Made by a program: the position numbers and the translations under genes
NCBI GenBank assembly: GCA_020634875.1
Contig: JACKAX010000003.1
Coordinates: 116,886 to 180,885, forward strand
DNA length: 64,000 nt
Direction of reading: 5' to 3'
DNA from: Anaerolineales bacterium
Lineage (GTDB): Bacteria > Chloroflexota > Anaerolineae > Anaerolineales > JABWBV01
Shown here: positions 19,215 through 25,228 of the stretch, piece by piece
How the letters are laid out: every line of letters starts with the position of its first letter
Position numbering within the stretch: the stretch's first letter is position 1
Notes under the pieces: generated by a model
What the model saw: the letters and a program-made list of their open reading frames with translations, nothing else
Told to the model about the DNA's origin: nothing
Databases searched by the model: none

Positions 19215-19799
19215 ATGCTTCCTGGCCCCCATTCCTATCTCTCCCCCAAGTTGGAAGTCCGTGCTTGGCATGACGAAGATCATGCCCGGCACGGACAACA
19301 CGGCGTGTTTGCCGTAGAACCGGTTAAAGCCGGTGAGTTGATCTCTGTGTGGAGTGGCATTATCGTCAATGCCGAACAACTCTCGCAGCTTCCCGTCGAG
19401 ATGCGTCGCCATACCGTGCAGGTTGAAGACCACCTGTTTTACGCGTCGCTCCTCCCCGATGAACCTGCGGACTACATCAATCATTCGTGCAATCCGAATG
19501 CGGGACTGGTCGGACAGTTAACCCTGGTGGCCCTGCGCGACATCAAACCCGGTGAAGAAATAGGTTTTGATTATGGCACTGCCGACAGCATGCCCTATGA
19601 TGAATTTGATTGCGAATGCGGCGCATACAATTGCCGCGGGCGCGTAACGGCCAACGACTGGCGCAAACCCGAACTCTGGCAACGCTACAAAGGGCACTTC
19701 ATGCCCTATCTCCAGCGAAAAATAGATCGTCTGCAAGCGCAAGAAAAAGCCGCTCGCAAAGCCACCCGCCTGGCAATGCGGATGGGACCGCAGGCATAA
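19215..19799 (+). CDS. SET-domain protein-lysine methyltransferase-like protein
   Basis: 194 residues. The SET core is complete: GQHGVFAVEPVKAGELISVWSG near the N terminus, the SAM/catalytic motif YINHSCNPNAG around residue 93, and GEEIGFDYGT near 115. A post-SET-like CECGAYNCRG follows, with three Cys that could bind zinc with the Cys of NHSCNP. A basic, Ala/Arg-rich helix ends the protein. It should transfer methyl groups from SAM to lysine of an unknown target. GAGG stands 8 nt before ATG 19215. SET proteins are uncommon in bacteria. No likely substrate gene lies beside it. Confidence 0.87.
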   Translation: MLPGPHSYLSPKLEVRAWHDEDHARHGQHGVFAVEPVKAGELISVWSGIIVNAEQLSQLPVEMRRHTVQVEDHLFYASLLPDEPADYINHSCNPNAGLVGQLTLVALRDIKPGEEIGFDYGTADSMPYDEFDCECGAYNCRGRVTANDWRKPELWQRYKGHFMPYLQRKIDRLQAQEKAARKATRLAMRMGPQA

Positions 19800-19830
19800 G
19801 TTTCGGCAAAACAAAAATCGAATAACTATG

Positions 19831-19863
19831 AAGCCCCGGCCATTCTTGACCGGGGCTTTTGTT
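19831..19863 (+). terminator. Terminator of the SET-domain gene
   Basis: AAGCCCCGG (19831-19839) pairs with CCGGGGCTT (19850-19858) across a 10-nt loop; T-rich run follows. Confidence 0.85.
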
Positions 19864-19908
19864 TAACTAAAGCGCTAAAAAATCCCGTCCCCGTGTTAAA
19901 ATCCCCCC

Positions 19909-22518
19909 ATGATTCCCCGCACCCTCACCCTCTCTGGCTTCCTCTCCTACCGTGCCCCCATTACCATAGATTTCACCACCTTTGACCTCGCCTGCATCGC
20001 CGGAGCCAACGGCGCGGGAAAATCCAGCCTCCTCGACGCGATCACTTGGGTGATCTTTGGCCGCGCCCGCAAAACCGACGACACCCTCCTCAATACCCAC
20101 CCCGAAGTCAAAGCCGCCCAAGTCACTCTCGAATTTGAATACGAAACCAACCTCTACCGCATCCAACGCACAAATCCCCGTGGGAAAACCTCTGTTCTCG
20201 AATTCCAAATCGCACAGATGGTTGATCAGTTATCAGTTCCTGGTGTGTCAGGGAACCGATCAATCGATCAACCCCTAAACTGGAAACCACTAACCGAACG
20301 CTCCCTCCGCGAAACCCAACGCCGCATCGAAGAAACCCTCCGCCTAGATTACGACACCTTCGTCAACGCCGCCTTCTTCCTCCAGGGCAAAGCCGACCAG
20401 TTTACCCAACAACGCCCCGCCGATCGCAAACGCATTCTCAGCAGCATCCTCGGCCTAGAAACCTGGGAAACCTATCGCAAAACTGCCGCTGACCGCCGCA
20501 AACTTGTCGAAAGCGACATAGACACCCTCAAGGGGCGGCTCGATGAAATCAATGCCGAACTGGGCGAAGAAACGGCCCGCAAAACCCGTCTCACCGAACT
20601 GGAAAATCAACTGACCGCCCTCGCCGGAACCCGCACCGCGCAGGAACAAGTTGTCGAAACCGCGAAAAACATCGCTGCGACCCTGGCCGAACAACGCAAA
20701 CTGGTCGAAACCCTTCACCGTCAACTCACGGCGACCCAAACCCAACGCAACGCCCTCGAAACCCGTTACGCGGACCGCGCCGCCGAACAAGCTACCCTCT
20801 CCCAAACCCTCTCCCAAGCCCCGGAAATTCAAATCGCCTACGATCAGTGGACGCAAGCCCGCACCCACCTCGCCACCTGGGACGAAACCGCCACCCGCTT
20901 CCGCGAACACGAAACTCGCCGCAACGCCCCCCAGGCCGAAATCCAAAAAGAACGCGCCCTCCTAGAAAAAGAGCAAGCCAACCTCCTCCAACAAAAAACC
21001 CAAGCCGCCACTCGCAACGCGCAACTTGCCACGCTGCAAACCGAAATCACAGCTTTACAGGCGGAACTCGCCACCCTCGATGCACAACTTGCCCAACGCG
21101 CCCAACTCGAAGCGGACCTCCAAACCGCCCTCCACCGTCAAGCCGAAGCCAAAGCCGAAAACCCCCGCCTGCGCGCCGAAATGAACGACCTCAAAGAGCG
21201 CATTGACCGCCTTAAGGAAACCGAAGGCGCGGCCTGCCCCCTCTGCGGCCAACCCCTTCCCGCCGAAGACCGCACCCGCCTCATCGCCGAACTTGAAACC
21301 CAGGGCAAAGACAAAGGCGACCAATACCGCGCCAACCAGGCTCTCCTCAAAGAAGCTGACGATCTCGTCCGCAGCCTGCAAACGCAAATCACCACCCTCC
21401 ACACCCTCGACACCACCTACCGCGCCCACACCAACAAACTCGCCGTCCTCAGCGCCACTCTTGCCCAAACCCTCGAAAACGAAAAAACCTGGCAGGAAAC
21501 CGGCCTTCCCCAACTCTCTGCCGTCCAAACCCAACTCGCCGAGGAAGATTACGCCCTCGAAGCCCGCGCTCTCCTCGCCCAAATCAACGCCGACCTGAAA
21601 GAAATCGGCTACGATGCTGCCGAACATGATCGCATCCGCCGTGAGGTCGCCGACGGACAATCCACCGAAACCGCCCTCCGCACCCTAGAGCGCGCCCAGG
21701 CTGCCCTCGAACCTCTCCAGTCCGAAATCGCCAACATCCAAACGCAAATCACCACCCTCGAAAACGAACTAACCCACCAACAAACCGAATACGACTCCGC
21801 CCGCACCGCCCTCACCGCCGCCGAAACCGCCGCCCCCGACCTCACCCAGGCCCAGCGCGCTCTCTTCAAACTCCTCGAACAAGAAAACATCCTCCGCACC
21901 GAAGTCGGCATGGCAAAACAAAAAGTCGCCGTTCTCGACGACCTCCGTACTCGCCGCAAAGCCCTCGACACCGAACGCGAAACCCTCGCCCAAACGGTCG
22001 CCCGCTACAAACAACTCGAAAAAGCCTTTGGCAAAGATGGCGTCCCGGCTCTCCTCATCGAGCAAGCCCTCCCCCAAATCGAAGCCAAAGCCAACGAAAT
22101 CCTCGACCGCCTCAGCAACGGCGAAATGTCCGTCCGCTTCCAAACCCAAAAAGAACTCAAAACCACCGACGCCCTCCGCGAAACCCTTGAAATCCAGATC
22201 AGTGACCGCGCCGGCACCCGCGACTACGAACTGTACAGCGGTGGAGAAGCCTTCCGTGCCAACTTCGCCATCCGCCTTGCCCTCTCCGAAATCCTCGCCC
22301 AACGCGCCGGGGCCCGCCTCCAAACCCTCGTCATAGACGAAGGCTTCGGCAGTCAAGACACCCTAGGACGCCAGCGTCTCATCGAAGCCATCAACATGGT
22401 CAAAGCCGACTTCGCCAAAATCCTCGTCATCACCCACATAGACGAACTCAAAGAAGCTTTCCCGACCCGCATTGAAGTGGAAAAGACGGACGTGGGCAGC
22501 GCGGTTCGAGTGGTGTAA
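19909..22518 (+). CDS. sbcC: SbcC/Rad50-like SMC-type ATPase
   Basis: 869 residues, somewhat short for SbcC. The N-terminal ATPase half has Walker A GANGAGKSSLLDAI at about 32-45 after SGFLSYRAPITIDF. Long Gln/Ala/Leu-rich coiled coils flank the zinc hook CPLCGQPL near 443-450. The C-terminal half has a signature YSGGEAFRANFAIRLAL, Walker B TLVIDEGFGSQD and ITHIDELKEAFP. It should dimerise through the hook and, with an SbcD/Mre11 nuclease, process DNA ends and hairpins. No sbcD is visible nearby. Residues about 105-124 are encoded by a repeat (20221-20275). The first Met leaves just four residues before the usual LSGF motif. Confidence 0.88.
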   Translation: MIPRTLTLSGFLSYRAPITIDFTTFDLACIAGANGAGKSSLLDAITWVIFGRARKTDDTLLNTHPEVKAAQVTLEFEYETNLYRIQRTNPRGKTSVLEFQIAQMVDQLSVPGVSGNRSIDQPLNWKPLTERSLRETQRRIEETLRLDYDTFVNAAFFLQGKADQFTQQRPADRKRILSSILGLETWETYRKTAADRRKLVESDIDTLKGRLDEINAELGEETARKTRLTELENQLTALAGTRTAQEQVVETAKNIAATLAEQRKLVETLHRQLTATQTQRNALETRYADRAAEQATLSQTLSQAPEIQIAYDQWTQARTHLATWDETATRFREHETRRNAPQAEIQKERALLEKEQANLLQQKTQAATRNAQLATLQTEITALQAELATLDAQLAQRAQLEADLQTALHRQAEAKAENPRLRAEMNDLKERIDRLKETEGAACPLCGQPLPAEDRTRLIAELETQGKDKGDQYRANQALLKEADDLVRSLQTQITTLHTLDTTYRAHTNKLAVLSATLAQTLENEKTWQETGLPQLSAVQTQLAEEDYALEARALLAQINADLKEIGYDAAEHDRIRREVADGQSTETALRTLERAQAALEPLQSEIANIQTQITTLENELTHQQTEYDSARTALTAAETAAPDLTQAQRALFKLLEQENILRTEVGMAKQKVAVLDDLRTRRKALDTERETLAQTVARYKQLEKAFGKDGVPALLIEQALPQIEAKANEILDRLSNGEMSVRFQTQKELKTTDALRETLEIQISDRAGTRDYELYSGGEAFRANFAIRLALSEILAQRAGARLQTLVIDEGFGSQDTLGRQRLIEAINMVKADFAKILVITHIDELKEAFPTRIEVEKTDVGSAVRVV
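20221..20275 (+). repeat. Short palindromic repeat inserted in frame in the SbcC-like gene
   Basis: GTTGATCAGTTATCAG at the left and CGATCAATCGATCAAC at the right, with an inner TTCCTG..CAGGGAA stem, build an imperfect palindrome. Words such as GATCAATC/GATCAACC recur in the intergenic repeat at 23393-23470. It encodes VDQLSVPGVSGNRSIDQP, out of character with the surrounding Rad50-like sequence. Confidence 0.6.
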
Positions 22519-22524
22519 ATTAGT

Positions 22525-22612
22525 TAGACAAGGTACACAAGTAAACAGGTAGACAAAGTAACTGCTTTTTCCAACCTGTCTACCAGTTTACTGTTTTTAC
22601 CTGTATACTCTC
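22525..22612 (+). repeat. Intergenic repeat of the TAGACAAGGTACAC family
   Basis: TAGACAAGGTACAC followed two bases later by GTAAACAGGTA, with the partial mirror ACCTGTCTACC..TTTACCTGTATA downstream. The same words occur inside the gene at 61025-61906 (copy at 61460-61528). Confidence 0.75.
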
Positions 22613-22615
22613 GCC

Positions 22616-23394
22616 ATGACCCCCTCCCTACGCGAACTCCTCACCGACCTGAAAGCCGCCGCCCTCATCGGCCACCCAGAAAGCCTTGCTAGCGCCCTCG
22701 ACGGCATCCGTGCCCTGGACGATGAAGAACTCCCCCCCTCCGCCCTCCTCCCCCTTGGACGCGCCCTCACCCCCCTAGCCGCCAAAACCCTTAAACCCCT
22801 CTACGTGGACGATGACCCCGCCATCCGTGCCCTCGTCAGCGTCGCGTTAGGGGAACGTTATATGCAAGGGAAAGATGTCACCTCCGCCGACCTCGGCATC
22901 CTCGCCGAAGATCCCAACCCCGAAGTCACCACTGCCCTCGCCCGCGCCTCGTCGAATTCAATCCCTCACCCGGAAAAACTCATCCCCCTTGCCGAAACCT
23001 GGCTCAAACCAACCAGCCAGCAAATCAGCAAATCACCCAATCACCCAATCGCCCAATCCCAAACCCGCCCCGCCCGCCGCCGCCGCCCCCAACGCCCCCC
23101 CTCCTTTTCCCCACCCTCCTCATCCCCCTCAACACCATTGAAGACCACGACCTGCGCGACGCCCTCATCACCTGCCTGAGTACCCTCGCCGAAAAAGGAC
23201 ACGCCCCCCTCGTGCTCGATCTCCTCTCGACCTGGGCCGCCCGCCCCACCCCCAACGTCTGGCTCATTACCCGCGCGTTATCCGCCTCCTGGGCACTTTC
23301 TCACCGTGAACAGGCCACCCAAATCCTCACCGATCTCACTACCAAAGCTGGGCGGATACGCCCCATTTTGCGTGTGTTGGAAAAGTATGGGTGA
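22616..23394 (+). pseudogene. HEAT-repeat-like protein gene, frameshifted at a repeat
   Basis: From ATG 22616 the frame gives helical, Ala/Leu-rich sequence with HEAT-like pairs (ALVSVALGERYMQGK, EDPNPEVTTALARA) up to about 23010. A low-complexity repeat follows, and the matching continuation is in another frame (LFPTLLIPLNTIEDHDLRDA up to the stop at 23394). Read straight, the first frame becomes Pro/Arg/Ser-rich nonsense and stops at 23179. The joined protein would be about 259 residues. The shift coincides with the repeat CAAATCAGCAAATCACCCAATC and a C-rich run. It is either a true inactivation by repeat insertion or a sequencing error in the homopolymers. Confidence 0.6.
23013..23064 (+). 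repeat. CAAATCACCCAATC-type repeat at the frameshift
   Basis: Tandem CAAATCAGCAAATCACCCAATCACCCAATC-like words. The reverse complement of these words (GATTGGGTGATTGGG) appears in ppc at 26893-26942, so both belong to one family. Confidence 0.6.
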
Positions 23395-23470
23395 GTTGGT
23401 TGTTTGTTGATCGGTAACTGGTGCGGTTGCAACCAATCAACCGATCAACCAATCTACCAATCAACTCCCC
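23393..23470 (+). repeat. Intergenic imperfect palindrome (GTTGGTTG / CCAATCAAC words)
   Basis: GAGTTGGTTG..TTGATCGGT on the left faces ACCAATCAACCGATCAACCAATC on the right. It separates the HEAT-like gene from the GNAT gene and abuts the latter's start codon. Confidence 0.55.
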
Positions 23471-23971
23471 ATGGACATCACCCTCACCCCCGCCTCTCTC
23501 GCCGAAAAACCTCTCCTCGAACGCCTCATGCAACTGTACCTGTACGACTTCACCGCGTTCGACGGCGATGACGTGGACGAACAGGGGGAGTACTCCTACA
23601 AATACCTCCCCCTCTATTGGACCGAACCCCATCGCCGCCCCTTTCTCCTCCGCGTCGATTCTTGCTTGGCAGGGTTTGTCCTAGTGCGGTTGAACATTGA
23701 TAGTTTGCTTGATCCATCCCAACAAGTTAATTCCATCGCTGAGTTTTTCGTGATGAAAAAATACCAGCACCTCGCCGTAGGCCAATTTGCTGCCCGTTGG
23801 GTATTCAATCACTTTCCTGGCCCCTGGGAAGTGGCCCAAACCGCGACCAACTTCCCTGCCCAATCCTTTTGGCGTAAAGTGATTTCTGCATACACTAGCG
23901 GACATTTCCGTGAAGTGATTCTCGACAGGGAAGATCACCACGGCCCAGTCCAAAATTTTCGTAACGAATAA
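23471..23971 (+). CDS. GNAT-family N-acetyltransferase
   Basis: 166 residues. The fold order is readable: N-terminal helix LLERLMQLYLYDFT, strand FLLRVDSCLAGFVLVRL, then motif A SIAEFFVMKKYQHLAVGQFAARWVF with an acetyl-CoA loop of degenerate type, and motif B TATNFPAQSFWRKVISAYT. It resembles the group of small predicted acetyltransferases acting on free amino acids or small amines. Acceptor unknown. No good ribosome-binding site is visible because a repeat runs up to the ATG. Confidence 0.82.
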   Translation: MDITLTPASLAEKPLLERLMQLYLYDFTAFDGDDVDEQGEYSYKYLPLYWTEPHRRPFLLRVDSCLAGFVLVRLNIDSLLDPSQQVNSIAEFFVMKKYQHLAVGQFAARWVFNHFPGPWEVAQTATNFPAQSFWRKVISAYTSGHFREVILDREDHHGPVQNFRNE

Positions 23972-23996
23972 ATCACTTATCACTTTATCACTCCCC

Positions 23997-24656
23997 ATGA
24001 ACAACCTCCTTGGCTTTCTCTACACCCTTCTCTACATTTTTGCTGTCATTGGTATTGGTGAGGCCCTGCGTCGGTGGCGCGGGTATGGCTCAGATTTCAC
24101 GCGCAAAGTAGTCCACATTGGGGTGGGCATGGTGATGTGGTGGCTGCCGCATTGGTTTGATACCCCGTGGTGGTTTGCGGTGGCGTGCCTGGGGTTTATG
24201 GCGTTGAACTTTTTGGATTGGAAATATGGCTTTTTTGCCGGGATGACGAGCAGTGACCGGTCTAATTTGGGAACGGTGTATTTTCCATTGGCGGCGGGCG
24301 TGTGTGCGGTGGCGTTTTGGGATCGGCCTGGGTTGATGATCGCGGCAATGATGCCGTTGACGTGGGGGGATGGCCTGGCTCCGGTGGTGGGGCGCAAATT
24401 CGGTTGGGGCGCGTACCGCATTCGGGGGCATACGCGCACCCTCGCGGGGTCTGTGGGCTTTTTCTTCGCGGCGTGGTTGGCGACTTGGGCCGCGTTGATG
24501 TTCGGCGCGGGGGAATCAGCGGTCGGATCACCAGGTCTCGTCGCGTTCATTGTGACCGCGGTGACGGTGGTGATTGAGGGGGTGACGATTTGGGGGTTGG
24601 ATAATTTGGCGGTAACCGCGGCGGCGATTTTGTTGTTGTGGATTGCGGGGGGATAA
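23997..24656 (+). CDS. Phytol/dolichol/farnesol kinase-like integral membrane protein
   Basis: 219 residues with about six hydrophobic helices. RKVVHIGVGMVMWWLP near residue 36 and LTWGDGLAPVVGRKFG near 122 are the conserved motifs of the CTP-dependent polyprenol kinase family (SEC59/VTE5 and relatives), and RGHTRTLAGSVGFFFAAW follows as usual. It should phosphorylate an isoprenoid alcohol in the membrane, e.g. to recycle phytol or farnesol. It starts 25 bp after the GNAT gene, and a CACTTATCAC repeat fills the gap. Confidence 0.85.
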   Translation: MNNLLGFLYTLLYIFAVIGIGEALRRWRGYGSDFTRKVVHIGVGMVMWWLPHWFDTPWWFAVACLGFMALNFLDWKYGFFAGMTSSDRSNLGTVYFPLAAGVCAVAFWDRPGLMIAAMMPLTWGDGLAPVVGRKFGWGAYRIRGHTRTLAGSVGFFFAAWLATWAALMFGAGESAVGSPGLVAFIVTAVTVVIEGVTIWGLDNLAVTAAAILLLWIAGG

Positions 24657-24747
24657 ATGGTAAAATTTGGGCGGTTTTAGAAGTCTATTATTTCACCGCA
24701 AAATAAGAACTGGTTTTGCGGGAAAAATTTCATAAAGGAGTCAGACA

Positions 24748-25182
24748 ATGGCTGAAAAAGTAAAAGCAAAAGAGGTTGAAATTTTGGTAGATTTTGGCGA
24801 GGAAATGGGCGGCCTGGTGCCTGTTTCGCGTGGGGGCGGCAAACTGGGGGAAGTGACCGGCGAACTTGTCGAAAAGTCGAGAGACGCGATTGATAAGGCG
24901 ATGGATACGATCCAAGGGATGGCTGCAAAGACTATTGCCGCTGCCAAGAGTATTTCTGAGCCGCCGGATGCGATTGAGGTGGAATTTGGCATCAAACTGG
25001 ATGCGGCGGCGGGGGCACTCGTTGCTCAGGCCGGAACAGAGGCCAGCATCAATGTGAAAATGGTCTGGCGTCCCAAAGAAAAACCGATGGCAAAGTTGCC
25101 CGGCGTCGGTTTCTTCCGCACCACGCCAAAAGAAGATGATGGCAACGGCGGGGATGGGGAAGAAGACGACAGCGAAGAATAA
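24748..25182 (+). CDS. Trypco1-like (trypsin-co-occurring domain 1) small protein
   Basis: 144 residues. The pattern fits the Trypco1/CU044_2847 family: an N-terminal beta strand EVEILVDFGEE, a central amphipathic helix (AIDKAMDTIQGMAAKTIAAAKSI), then PPDAIEVEFGIKLDAAAGALVAQAGTEASINVKMVW. In other bacteria this domain is often found beside trypsin-like peptidases and NTPases in conflict-type clusters; none is next to it here. The last 20 residues are acidic (GNGGDGEEDD). A clear AAGGAG precedes ATG 24748. Function unknown. Confidence 0.72.
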   Translation: MAEKVKAKEVEILVDFGEEMGGLVPVSRGGGKLGEVTGELVEKSRDAIDKAMDTIQGMAAKTIAAAKSISEPPDAIEVEFGIKLDAAAGALVAQAGTEASINVKMVWRPKEKPMAKLPGVGFFRTTPKEDDGNGGDGEEDDSEE

Positions 25183-25186
25183 TTCC

Positions 25187-25226
25187 GAAAAAAAGAGAGC
25201 CAGTATGCACTGGCTCTCTTTTTTTC
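25187..25226. terminator. Bidirectional terminator between the Trypco1-like gene and ppc
   Basis: Perfect 18-bp stem (25187-25204 with 25209-25226, ATGC loop) with an A-run at the left and a T-run at the right, placed between two convergent stop codons. Confidence 0.92.
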
Positions 25227-25228
25227 GG

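Noticed and set aside
23013..23064. Possible CRISPR array (CAAATCA/CACCCAATC units)
   Set aside because: Units are 7-9 bp tandem words without unique spacers; no cas genes in the window.
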